A stretch of 35,203 nt of DNA from positions 1-35,203 of the forward strand of contig NZ_QHLI01000027.1 in NCBI RefSeq assembly GCF_006864425.1, read 5' to 3'. The notes under the pieces are model-generated. The model was not told where the DNA came from and ran no database searches. It worked only from the letters and a program-made list of their open reading frames with translations. A program made the translations under genes and the position numbers. Each line of letters opens with the position of its first letter. The stretch's first letter is position 1. This document shows positions 8,836 through 16,423 of this stretch, one piece after another. The stretch is from Campylobacter troglodytis. Lineage in GTDB: Bacteria > Campylobacterota > Campylobacteria > Campylobacterales > Campylobacteraceae.

Positions 8836-9504
8836 ATGGATTTCAATACACAAAAATGGGATGATCTTTACAAGAATGCTAATTCTTTGGCTAGATACCC
8901 ACATGAACAACTAGTTACATTTGCTATGAAAAATTTTCCTCGTGGGGGTAAAATATTAGATTTATATTGTGGTGCTGGCAGACATATGAAATTTTTAGCA
9001 GAAAATGGCTTTAAGGCTTATGGTTGCGATGTGAGCGAGGAGGGTTTACTTCGTTGTAAAAATTTCCTCAAAGAGTATGATATGAAAGCAGAGGAACTCT
9101 CGCTCTCGAATGGAAGCATAATTCCCTTTGATAGCGATTTTTTTGATGGGCTGTTTAGTATAGGTAGCCTAATGTATGGCACAAAGGAGCAAATCGAGCA
9201 AAATGCCAAAGAAATTCACAGAGTGCTTAAAAAAGGAGCAAAGGCTTATTTGAATTTAAGAAGCACCAAGGATTATTGTCATATCAACGGTAAGCATATA
9301 AGTAAATATGAAGTGATTATTGATGAAAAAGATGAAACAAGACCTGCATTTATGGAAAATGGAATGAGGGTATATCAAATAGATGAGGATGAGGCTAGGA
9401 GAATTTATATAGGTTTTTCAAATTTTACTTGTGATAGCATAAGGGTTACTTATGAAAACAATACTTATGCTAGAGATAATTTAATTATAGTGCTTACAAA
9501 ATAA
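8836..9504 (+). CDS. class I SAM-dependent methyltransferase (first of a pair)
   Basis: A 222-residue cytosolic methyltransferase. Motif I is LDLYCGAGRH at residues 41-50. GCDVSEEGL near 64-72 would be the acidic motif II, and a PFDSDFFDGLFSIGSL block follows. It is a sister of the protein at 10216-10878: both have KFLAENGF.AYGCD, a DFFDGL block, an IHRV or IYRV word, a K-G-(A/S)-KAY block and similar ends. The substrate is unknown. In a surface-glycan locus a sugar or sugar substituent (O- or N-methylation) is likely. It has an AAGGAG ribosome site and opens an operon of five genes. Its TAA overlaps the next ATG. Confidence 0.8.
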   Translation: MDFNTQKWDDLYKNANSLARYPHEQLVTFAMKNFPRGGKILDLYCGAGRHMKFLAENGFKAYGCDVSEEGLLRCKNFLKEYDMKAEELSLSNGSIIPFDSDFFDGLFSIGSLMYGTKEQIEQNAKEIHRVLKKGAKAYLNLRSTKDYCHINGKHISKYEVIIDEKDETRPAFMENGMRVYQIDEDEARRIYIGFSNFTCDSIRVTYENNTYARDNLIIVLTK

Positions 9505-10205
9505 TGCTTGTCTCAGCTCATCAACTCAACTACATACCATATCCTGGATATTACGCAAAGATTATGGCAAGTGATGCCTTTATGTTCATTGAGAAGGTGC
9601 AGTTTGAGAAAAAATCTTGGCAAAATCGCAACAAAATCATCACCAACAATGGAGTTTTAACCTTAGGCGTTCCTGTTTTAACAAAGTCGAAATTCAATCA
9701 AAACATAGAAAAGGTTCGCATCAATAACGATGTGCCTTGGAGACACAAGCATTTTAAAAGCATAGTCTTAGCCTACAAAAAAACCCCATTTTTTAAGCTT
9801 TATAGTGAATTCTTTGAAGACATTTATAAAAGGCAGTGGGAGTTTTTAAGGGACATTGACTATGCGATTATGGAATTTTTTATAAAGGAATTAGAGATTA
9901 AAACGCCTATTTTTTACGATAGGGATTTTAATTTACAAGGCAAGAAGAACGACCTACTCATAGAAATTTGCAAGGCTTTAAAGGCTGATGCTTACCTTTC
10001 TAATGAGGGCAGTGCAAATTATGTGGATATAGCTTATCTTAACAAAAACAATTTAAACCACTATTTTTGTCGCTATGCCATTTATCCGCCAAAGGGGCTT
10101 TGTAATGTCAGTATGCTTGATATGCTCTTTAAAAAAGGAGCAAAGGAAAGCAAAAAAACCCTTGAAAATTCTTTAGAATTCAGTCAAAAAAATCAAAAAT
10201 TATGA
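9504..10205 (+). CDS. WbqC-family protein
   Basis: A 233-residue protein with the hallmark N-terminus of the WbqC family (Pfam PF08889). AHQLNYIPYPGYYAKI at residues 5-20 corresponds to the family word HQPxYxPxxGYxxK, and a block with FEKKSWQNRN follows. WbqC proteins recur in O-antigen and other glycan loci; I know of no firmly established activity, although acyl or amino-acid attachment to amino sugars has been discussed. The start codon overlaps the stop of the upstream methyltransferase (TAATG), implying coupled translation. The C-terminus is low-complexity (ESKKTLENSLEFSQKNQK). It sits between two sister methyltransferases. Confidence 0.8.
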   Translation: MLVSAHQLNYIPYPGYYAKIMASDAFMFIEKVQFEKKSWQNRNKIITNNGVLTLGVPVLTKSKFNQNIEKVRINNDVPWRHKHFKSIVLAYKKTPFFKLYSEFFEDIYKRQWEFLRDIDYAIMEFFIKELEIKTPIFYDRDFNLQGKKNDLLIEICKALKADAYLSNEGSANYVDIAYLNKNNLNHYFCRYAIYPPKGLCNVSMLDMLFKKGAKESKKTLENSLEFSQKNQKL

Positions 10206-10215
10206 GGTAAAAACA

Positions 10216-10878
10216 ATGCAAAATCAAAAAAAATGGCTTAAACTTCATACAGAAAAAAGACATCAACCTCGTTATCCTATGGGAGATACAGTTTCTTTTG
10301 TTTTTAGAAATTTCCCTAAGAATGGCAAGATTTTAGATCTAGGATGTGGGGCTGGTAGGAACATGAAATTTCTAGCAGAAAATGGCTTTGATGCTTATGG
10401 GTGTGATTATTCATCAAGTGGTATAGAGGCAAGCAAGGCATTGCTCTTAGAATATAAACTAAAAGGAGATTTGCAAGTAGCAAGTGTGGATAAACTACCT
10501 TATGAAGATGATTTTTTTGACGGTTTAATTTGCTATGGAGTTTTATGCTATAACGACAAAAATACCGTAGAAAAAGCAGCGGATGAAATATATAGAGTGA
10601 TAAAAAAAGGCTCCAAGGCATATATTGTAGTAAGAACTTTAGATGATTACCGCTATGCAACAGCTAAGAAAATCGATAAATATCAGACAATAATCCAAGA
10701 AGAAGATGCAAGTAGGGCTGCTTTTAAGGAAAATGGGATGTTTATGTATTTTTTCGACAAAGAAGAGGTTAAAAGAGTGTTTTATAAATTTGACAATATA
10801 ACTATAAATAGATTAAGGGTTTCTTTTAACAATGATAGCTTTGCAAACGATGATTTTGCAATAATTTGTCAAAAATAA
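10216..10878 (+). CDS. class I SAM-dependent methyltransferase (second of a pair)
   Basis: A 220-residue methyltransferase, paralogous to the protein at 8836-9504. Motif I is LDLGCGAGRN at residues 40-49, followed by KFLAENGFDAYGCDYSSSG. The two copies are well diverged, so they probably act on different positions or substrates. The upstream spacer GAGGTAAAAACA gives a weak ribosome site. Its TAA overlaps the ATG of the next gene. The sandwich of a WbqC protein between two related methyltransferases suggests an acyl or amino group that is added and then methylated, but that is inference. Confidence 0.8.
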   Translation: MQNQKKWLKLHTEKRHQPRYPMGDTVSFVFRNFPKNGKILDLGCGAGRNMKFLAENGFDAYGCDYSSSGIEASKALLLEYKLKGDLQVASVDKLPYEDDFFDGLICYGVLCYNDKNTVEKAADEIYRVIKKGSKAYIVVRTLDDYRYATAKKIDKYQTIIQEEDASRAAFKENGMFMYFFDKEEVKRVFYKFDNITINRLRVSFNNDSFANDDFAIICQK

Positions 10879-11840
10879 TGCTTGTTTTATTTTATGCAAA
10901 TGGAGGCGAACATATAGGACTTGGACACATATACCGTTGCTTGTGTTTGGCTTCATATCTTGATAATTATGACATTGTATTTGCAAGTGATGATAAAAAA
11001 GATTTAAATATAGGACATATTCTAGTTGAAGAGGCTGGCTTTGTATTACATAAAATTCAAGGATGCAATGCTCTTTCCTCGTTAAAAGCAGACATTTTGA
11101 TTGTTGATAGCTATGAAATAGAAGCTGAGTTTTTAACTTATATTAAATTTTTTTTTAAAAAACTTGTTATTGTTGATGATGAAGGTGCATTAAGCTTTTA
11201 TGATGTTGATTTAATCATTAATCCAAATCCATATGCCAAAAACTTATCATACAAAACGCATAAACGAACAAAAACGCTTTTTGGCACAAATCTTTTAAGA
11301 ACAGAATTTCAAGGTTTGCAAAAAATTACCATAAATAAAGAAGTAAAAAATATCATTCTTAGTCTAGGAGGTAGTGATGATACAAATTTAAGCTACTTAA
11401 TAGCTAAGAATTTGGAAGCTTATCTTTATAAGCTAGATATAAAATTACACATAGTTATAGGCAAGGCTTTTAAATACAAAAAAGAGCTTTTAAAACTGCA
11501 AAATACGCACATAATTTGTTATGAAAATGCACAAATGTCAAAATTAATGCTTGCTTGCGATCTTGGTATTTGTGGTTGTGGACAAACCTCATATGAGCTT
11601 TTAAGTTTAGGAATTCCAATTATAACCCTTATACTAGCCTCCAATCAACAATTACCCGCAAATTTTGGCTTAAATCAAGGCTATCTAGTTGTGGCAACAC
11701 CTAAAAATATAGCCTTAGAGCTTAGCAAAATGAGTTTTCAAAAAAGATTAAAGTTAAGAGCAAGCTCAGAAATTTATTTTAGGTCTGTGTGTTTGCAAGA
11801 TCTTATTACAAAAAGTTTTTATAATATTCTATACACTTAA
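10878..11840 (+). CDS. PseG-like nucleotide-sugar hydrolase or glycosyltransferase (GT-B fold)
   Basis: The protein has 320 residues when started at ATG 10878, which overlaps the previous stop; an in-frame TTG at 10866 would add four residues but has no better ribosome site. It resembles PseG (UDP-sugar hydrolase) and MurG-like GT-B enzymes. GLGHIYRC at residues 14-21 carries the G-H-R motif, LSLGGSDDTN near 164-173 matches PseG's GG(T/S)D block, and GCGQTSYELLSLGIP lies near 235-249. It is much diverged from the true PseG at 12943-13773. In PseG the His of the first motif helps hydrolyse the UDP-sugar. This paralogue may process another nucleotide sugar or transfer it. Confidence 0.7.
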   Translation: MLVLFYANGGEHIGLGHIYRCLCLASYLDNYDIVFASDDKKDLNIGHILVEEAGFVLHKIQGCNALSSLKADILIVDSYEIEAEFLTYIKFFFKKLVIVDDEGALSFYDVDLIINPNPYAKNLSYKTHKRTKTLFGTNLLRTEFQGLQKITINKEVKNIILSLGGSDDTNLSYLIAKNLEAYLYKLDIKLHIVIGKAFKYKKELLKLQNTHIICYENAQMSKLMLACDLGICGCGQTSYELLSLGIPIITLILASNQQLPANFGLNQGYLVVATPKNIALELSKMSFQKRLKLRASSEIYFRSVCLQDLITKSFYNILYT

Positions 11841-11852
11841 AAAAGGGAAATA

Positions 11853-12536
11853 ATGGATTTGGATGAGAAATTAAAAAAGGACCAAAGGTTAGAAGCTAAA
11901 TCTTATTATATTACAGAATATATATTTAGAGTTCTTATTGTGCAAAAAATAATACTTATACCACTATCAAAAACTCCTATAACTCCAAATTTTATCACAA
12001 TTTGTGGCTCCTTGTGTGCTATGTATTCGTTTTACTGTATATATTCTGATAATTTTATTTTAGCAGGGCTATTTTATATACTTTACAGTTTACTTGATCA
12101 CACAGATGGTATTCTTGCTCGCTATAAAAATCTTTATTCAAAATTTGGCAAATTTTTAGATGATGTTTTAGATATTTTAGCATTTAATGGTGTGTTTATA
12201 TTGCTTTGTGCATTAAAGCTTATATCTTTGCAAACTTGCATTTTTGTTTTATTAGCAATGAATATTCATAATTATACTGCTTCTTTATACATACTCAAAA
12301 AATTAAAGCAGCTAAAACAGATTAAGAGATTTGGACTGAAAAAATGGTTTTTAGATAGGGGCTTTTTGCTCGGCATTGATGCGAGTTTGCTAGGGATTTT
12401 AATCTCCTTGGGATTAATGTTTGAGATCTTTGAGTTAATATGCTACATTATAGGAGGAATTTATATCTTTGATCTGCTTTACCGCTTGTATGAACTTTGG
12501 CGAAATTTAAAGCTTTTTAATCATACAAGTCATTAG
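11853..12536 (+). CDS. CDP-alcohol phosphatidyltransferase-family protein
   Basis: A 227-residue integral membrane enzyme with several hydrophobic helices. The full family motif is present at residues 82-107: D-H-T-DG-IL-AR, eight residues, then G-KFL-D-DVL-D, matching DxxDGxxAR(x8)GxxxDxxxD, whose acidic residues bind metal and the CMP leaving group. Family members move a phospho-alcohol or phosphonate from a CMP-activated donor to an alcohol. The local pathway that could make such a donor is the cytidylyltransferase-PEP mutase fusion at 16423-17727, so this protein is a candidate phosphonate transferase; that link is inference. An ordinary phospholipid role is the alternative. Its last 30 bases overlap pseH on the other strand. 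Confidence 0.8.
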   Translation: MDLDEKLKKDQRLEAKSYYITEYIFRVLIVQKIILIPLSKTPITPNFITICGSLCAMYSFYCIYSDNFILAGLFYILYSLLDHTDGILARYKNLYSKFGKFLDDVLDILAFNGVFILLCALKLISLQTCIFVLLAMNIHNYTASLYILKKLKQLKQIKRFGLKKWFLDRGFLLGIDASLLGILISLGLMFEIFELICYIIGGIYIFDLLYRLYELWRNLKLFNHTSH

Positions 12537-12956
12537 CTCATCTTGCTGATATACACGAAAATCAAAGCCTAAAAACAAATTCATAGCCCTTTTGTTTTCA
12601 TTATACACACAGGCCTTTACTCGCTTTAATTTAAGCGTATTTAAGGCATATTCAAGCATAGCTTGAAGTAGAATTTTGCCGCAGTTTTTCACCTCCAAGG
12701 CTCTGTAAAGTCCAAGTTCGCATTCTTCTTCATTTATATCAACAAAATTCACCACACCCAAGGGCTTTTCATTATCCAAGGCCAAAAAGTATTTTTTGCT
12801 CTTATCATTTTTAAGCCCTTCTACAAAGCTAAAATGCTCGTGCTTATCAACAAATCTTTTTCTAAAAAAGCGGTTAATGCTCTCATCATTACGCCATTTT
12901 AAAATCATTTCTAACTCAGCTTGACTAAGCGTGGTAAAATCCTTAAAAATAATCAT
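12507..12956 (-). CDS. pseH: UDP-4-amino-4,6-dideoxy-AltNAc N-acetyltransferase PseH
   Basis: PseH acetylates the 4-amino group of the pseudaminic acid precursor using acetyl-CoA. The 149-residue protein has the GNAT fold. It matches C. jejuni PseH through [32 protein letters not shown] and [13 protein letters not shown]. The ATG overlaps the end of pseG by 14 bases and has an excellent ribosome site, AAGGAGGTGG, inside the pseG coding sequence. It is the last gene of pseF-pseG-pseH. Its end overlaps the convergent CDP-alcohol phosphotransferase gene. Confidence 0.9.
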   Translation of the reverse strand: MIIFKDFTTLSQAELEMILKWRNDESINRFFRKRFVDKHEHFSFVEGLKNDKSKKYFLALDNEKPLGVVNFVDINEEECELGLYRALEVKNCGKILLQAMLEYALNTLKLKRVKACVYNENKRAMNLFLGFDFRVYQQDELMTCMIKKL

Positions 12957-13773
12957 AAAAATCCACCTCCTTGCCGCTGTTTTTAAGCCACTGGGCGATT
13001 TTGATTTGATTTTTATTCGTGCAAACTGCCTTAAATTCAGCCTTCAAAAAGATAGCCTCATTCACAAGCCCACTTGCTGAGATGATGAGCTTTTTGCTTT
13101 GATTCATAGTCTTTGCAAAGTCTTTTATATCCACTCCAAGAGTGATATTTGGACTTTTATCAGCTATGCTTTTAAGCTGCTTTAAATTCGTGTTCGCACT
13201 TGTTGTAGCTATGAAGATCTTCTTGCCCTCGTCAAAATTTAAGGCTATCTTTGCTGATAAATTTCTAGAATCAGTAGCACCCAAACAGATGAAAAAATCA
13301 TAAATTTTATCCCTTTTTATCTTAACCTCTTCGTAAAATTCATCTCTAAATAAGGCATGGGCAAAGCCACATCTTAGCTCGCAAAAGCTAGGCACAAGCT
13401 TTTTATAAAGGCTAGGCTTGGCGTAGGGATTGACATTGAGTAAAATATCACAGTAATGCTCTCTTAAATCATCATCAAAGCTTAAAATCTTAACCCCAGT
13501 TGCCTTTTTTATGAAAAGCTCATCCTCATAGCTTATGCCATAATGATCTATCACAAGTAGCTCAAAACCCTCATCTCTAATGAGATCCACAAGCTCTTGC
13601 CTATCCGTGCTATCAAGCAAAAAGACCTCGTAAGGAATTTCATCAATGATTGAGCCTTGAAGCTCTAAGCAAGCAAAGCTCACCTCATCATAGCTCTTAG
13701 CCAAAAGTAAATCCCTTCTAATATGCCCGTGTCCCATCTTTGAGGAGCTATCAGCTCTAAATAATACCTTCAT
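12943..13773 (-). CDS. pseG: UDP-2,4-diacetamido-2,4,6-trideoxy-altropyranose hydrolase PseG
   Basis: PseG removes UDP from the diacetamido sugar to give the free sugar used by PseI in the pseudaminic acid pathway. The 276-residue protein closely follows C. jejuni Pse[19 protein letters not shown], then RRDLLLAK (catalytic His and Gly/Arg motif at 14-20), [31 protein letters not shown], the [14 protein letters not shown] block and [12 protein letters not shown] near the C-terminus. It overlaps pseF by 4 bases and pseH by 14, so the three are translated together. A diverged relative is encoded on the other strand at 10878-11840. Confidence 0.95.
   Translation of the reverse strand: MKVLFRADSSSKMGHGHIRRDLLLAKSYDEVSFACLELQGSIIDEIPYEVFLLDSTDRQELVDLIRDEGFELLVIDHYGISYEDELFIKKATGVKILSFDDDLREHYCDILLNVNPYAKPSLYKKLVPSFCELRCGFAHALFRDEFYEEVKIKRDKIYDFFICLGATDSRNLSAKIALNFDEGKKIFIATTSANTNLKQLKSIADKSPNITLGVDIKDFAKTMNQSKKLIISASGLVNEAIFLKAEFKAVCTNKNQIKIAQWLKNSGKEVDFYDYF
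12963..12972 (-). promoter_or_regulatory. strong ribosome binding site of pseH
   Basis: AAGGAGGTGG on the minus strand lies 6 bases before the pseH ATG and within the pseG coding region. It is a near-perfect match to the 16S anti-Shine-Dalgarno sequence and fixes the pseH start. Confidence 0.8.
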
Positions 13774-14471
13774 CTTAATCCTAAATTCTTAAATTTAAAC
13801 AAAAGCCTAGCAAATTCTAAGTCCTCTAAGCTATCTATATCACAAACTAAGTGTCTTGGAAGTAAAAAAGCCCTTGAATGAGGCTTAAAGGCTTGCTTGC
13901 CCTCAAGCCAGGCTTGGCTTTTTCCAAAATAAAAAGCCCCTGCATCGTGAAAGGCTGGGGTAAGATCCTGACTTCTTTCATAGTAGCTGCTCTCATCAAA
14001 CATAGTAATTCTTTTGTCTTTATCTAGCATAAAGGCTCTTTGTATGGGGTAGGAAAACTCACAAGCTGTGCTTAAAAACTCACAGTCTTTTTCTTTAAAT
14101 TCAGCATAAGCTTGCTTTAAAATTTCGCTATCAATGAGTGGGGCTGTGGCATAAAGACAACAAACTGTTTCAAAGTCTTGCCCTAAACTCGCTAACTCTT
14201 TGATGGCGTGGGATATTACAGCATTTGTTGGAGCATAATCATCGCTAAGTTCTTTTGGACGCATAAAGGGAATTTTTGCCTTAAATTTACGCGAGATACT
14301 AGCAATTTCCTCATCATCAGTAGAAACTATCACCTCATCAAAAATGCTTGAATTTAAGGCATTTTCAATGCTGTGTGCGATGAGGGGCTTGCCCTCAAAT
14401 TCAACAATGTTTTTTCTTGGAATTCTTTTGCTACCACCTCTTGCTGGGATTACACAAAGAGTTTTGCCCAC
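13770..14471 (-). CDS. pseF: pseudaminic acid cytidylyltransferase PseF
   Basis: PseF charges pseudaminic acid with CMP, the last step before flagellin glycosylation. The 233-residue protein has the nucleotide-binding N-terminus [15 protein letters not shown] at residues 7-21 and the family words [10 protein letters not shown] and YATAPLID, as in CMP-sialic acid synthetases. The [14 protein letters not shown] end is typical. It opens the pseF-pseG-pseH operon. The next upstream gene on the same strand, phosphonopyruvate decarboxylase, is 602 bases away behind a purine-rich tract, so pseF probably has its own promoter or depends on read-through. Confidence 0.92.
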   Translation of the reverse strand: MGKTLCVIPARGGSKRIPRKNIVEFEGKPLIAHSIENALNSSIFDEVIVSTDDEEIASISRKFKAKIPFMRPKELSDDYAPTNAVISHAIKELASLGQDFETVCCLYATAPLIDSEILKQAYAEFKEKDCEFLSTACEFSYPIQRAFMLDKDKRITMFDESSYYERSQDLTPAFHDAGAFYFGKSQAWLEGKQAFKPHSRAFLLPRHLVCDIDSLEDLEFARLLFKFKNLGLR

Positions 14472-14750
14472 TTTTTTCCTTTGTTTTTAAATTTGCTTGA
14501 ATTTCTTTGCGGCTAAACATTTCATAAATTCACGCAAAATGATGAATTTTTTAAAAGCTTACTTTTTCTATCTTTTTTGTGAAAAAAGCTATGTTTTTTA
14601 AGCTACAACGACAAAGTTAAATTCAAGGTTTTTTATAACAATTCTAAAATTATACTTAAATTTTTATAATCTAAAATTAAAAGCTATTTTTATCCCCCTT
14701 AAAATTTCTTAAATTTAAGCACTGTTTTGTGTGGCTTAGTAATTTTTGGT
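14472..14750. other. AT-rich leader of the pse operon
   Basis: No gene is visible. The minus strand is AT-rich and probably holds the pseF promoter; several TATAAT-like words occur (TATAAT itself on the minus strand near 14650-14670 cannot be singled out safely). The plus-strand side runs into the purine-rich tract that begins at 14751. Confidence 0.4.
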
Positions 14751-15071
14751 GTAGTGGGAGAGGGAAGGGGTGCGTGTGGGGTGTGTGGGGGGGAGGGAGA
14801 TATGGAAAAAAAGGAGAGATAGGGAAACAAAGGGGGAAAGGGGGAGATAGGGAAAAAAGTGAGAAGGGGGGAGGATTTGGGGTGGAGGGAAGGAAAAAAG
14901 GTGAGGGAGAGTGTGGTGGGGAGAAAAAAGGAATAGAAGGAATAGAGGGAAAAAGTGGAAAGATAGGAAAAAAGTGAAGTGAGAGAGAGGGAAAAAGGTG
15001 GGTGGGAGAAAAAAATGGGGGTGTAGGGAGAAAAAAATGGGCGGGAGAAAAAAATGGGGTAGGGTAGGGTG
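14751..15071 (+). repeat. 321-base C-free, purine-rich tract
   Basis: By direct count the plus strand has only three C in 321 bases. It consists of G-runs and A-runs with a few T. The right part (15000-15070) shows near-tandem GGGAGAAAAAAATG units about 17-23 bases apart; the left part is irregular. Open frames through it (for example 14729-14977) are compositional and not believable genes. The tract starts just after the stop of phosphonopyruvate decarboxylase (minus strand). The transcript of that operon would be C- and U-rich and almost free of G here. Such RNA suits Rho loading; such DNA could form G-quadruplexes or triplexes. Confidence 0.85.
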
Positions 15072-15073
15072 TT

Positions 15074-16423
15074 TTAGTGAAGATTTTTGCAAAATTCTTC
15101 TTTTAAAGCAAGTATATCTTTGGGTCGTCCTAAGTCCTTTCTTGCGCCTTTGGCGACAAGGATTTCTATGAAGATTAGACCCTCTTTGCCTTTAAGCTCA
15201 TTTAAAGCTTTTTTAAGGCTAAATTCATCGCTGACACTAAGGGCTAACTCATAGCCACAAGCCTTGGCAAGTGCGTTAAAATTCACATTCTTAGCACAGC
15301 TTTCTTGTCCTCCTACGCTTTCGTGGGCGAAGTTGTTTAAAACTATATGAATAAAATTTGCACCCTTGAAATTTGAAATGGCTCCAAGGTGCATTAAAAA
15401 AGCCCCGTCTCCATCCAAACAAATAATCCTTTTTTGCGTGAATTGAGACAGCACAAAGGCAATCGAGCTTGCAAAGCCCATAGAACCAACCACCAAAAAA
15501 TCATCGCTATGTCCTTGTTTCTTTTTCTCACGCAAATCATAGCATTCACGCCCTATGTGTCCCGTGGAGCAAATGAATTTAGCCTCTTTAAAATGAGCTA
15601 AGATTAACTCAATCGCCCTTTCTCTTTTTAAATTCAAATTTTCTAAATTTACACTGAGTGCTTGTTCATTCTTAAAACTTAAAGCCTCTTGATCTTCATC
15701 AAAGTTTTTCTGCTTTGTGGCTAAAACTGTTTTATTTATATCACAGCTTTCTTTCAAGCCTTCTTTTTCAAAAGATAAAATTTTTTCATTTAAAACAACT
15801 GTTTCATTTAAAGGGCTTTTTTCACTCACACCAGCCTTGTCAAAGAGGCATTCTCTCACACTAGCCTTTTCAAAGAAACATTCACTCAAACTAGCCTTTT
15901 CAAAGGGCGCAAAGCTATCTTTTTCTACCAAGATAGCCACTATGCTTTCATCTTTTAGGCATTCTTCAAAGGCTTTGAGACACTGCTTTTTTGCAGTTTT
16001 AAAATTCTTTGACAAGATAAAATGCTTTATCCCACAAGCAGATAAAAGCCTTCTTGTAACAAGTCCTTGTTTTCTATGCTGAGGCTCATCATCAATCCCA
16101 CCTCTAAGCCCTATTATCATTACAAGTGGAATTTTATACACAAGCTTGTCAGCTAAGGACAACAGTGGATTTATGGCATTTCCCAGACCTGAGTTTTGCA
16201 TATAAACAAGCCCTAAATTTTTAGTAGCCAAATGATAAGCACAAGCAAAGGCAATAGCCTCTCCCTCATTGGCTGTGGTGTAAAAATTATCCTTTGAAAG
16301 CTCATTTAGTGCTGAATTTAAGGGCTTTAAAAGGCTATCTGGAACTCCTGCAAAAAGCCCTATGTGTTCTTTTAAAAAGAGGGCAAATTGTGTAGGATTA
16401 AGCCTTTTATTTAAATTTGGCAC
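15074..16423 (-). CDS. phosphonopyruvate decarboxylase (thiamine diphosphate enzyme)
   Basis: The enzyme converts phosphonopyruvate to phosphonoacetaldehyde, the step that pulls phosphonate synthesis forward. The 449-residue protein has FAGVPDSLLKPL at 24-35, ANEGEA with the catalytic Glu near 53, STGHIGRECYDL and VGSMGFASSIA, and the thiamine diphosphate motif GDG(x24)N at 338-364. It is longer than usual because a linker of about 95 residues (about 170-265) separates the two domains and contains a three-fold 10-residue repeat. The start is GTG at 16423, overlapping the TAG stop of the PEP mutase gene, so translation is coupled. No aminotransferase follows, so the end product beyond the aldehyde is open. 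Confidence 0.92.
   Translation of the reverse strand: MPNLNKRLNPTQFALFLKEHIGLFAGVPDSLLKPLNSALNELSKDNFYTTANEGEAIAFACAYHLATKNLGLVYMQNSGLGNAINPLLSLADKLVYKIPLVMIIGLRGGIDDEPQHRKQGLVTRRLLSACGIKHFILSKNFKTAKKQCLKAFEECLKDESIVAILVEKDSFAPFEKASLSECFFEKASVRECLFDKAGVSEKSPLNETVVLNEKILSFEKEGLKESCDINKTVLATKQKNFDEDQEALSFKNEQALSVNLENLNLKRERAIELILAHFKEAKFICSTGHIGRECYDLREKKKQGHSDDFLVVGSMGFASSIAFVLSQFTQKRIICLDGDGAFLMHLGAISNFKGANFIHIVLNNFAHESVGGQESCAKNVNFNALAKACGYELALSVSDEFSLKKALNELKGKEGLIFIEILVAKGARKDLGRPKDILALKEEFCKNLH
15815..15904 (-). repeat. three 30-base tandem repeats in the decarboxylase linker
   Basis: The units encode FEKASLSECF, FEKASVRECL and FDKAGVSEKS at residues 174-203. They preserve the frame and lie between the two catalytic domains. 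Slippage would change linker length by ten residues without breaking the protein. Confidence 0.8.

Noticed and set aside
14729-15092. Open frames on both strands of the purine-rich tract
   Set aside because: They consist almost only of Gly, Lys, Glu, Arg (plus) or Phe, Leu, Pro, His, Ser (minus), as the base composition dictates. They have no ribosome site and no family feature.
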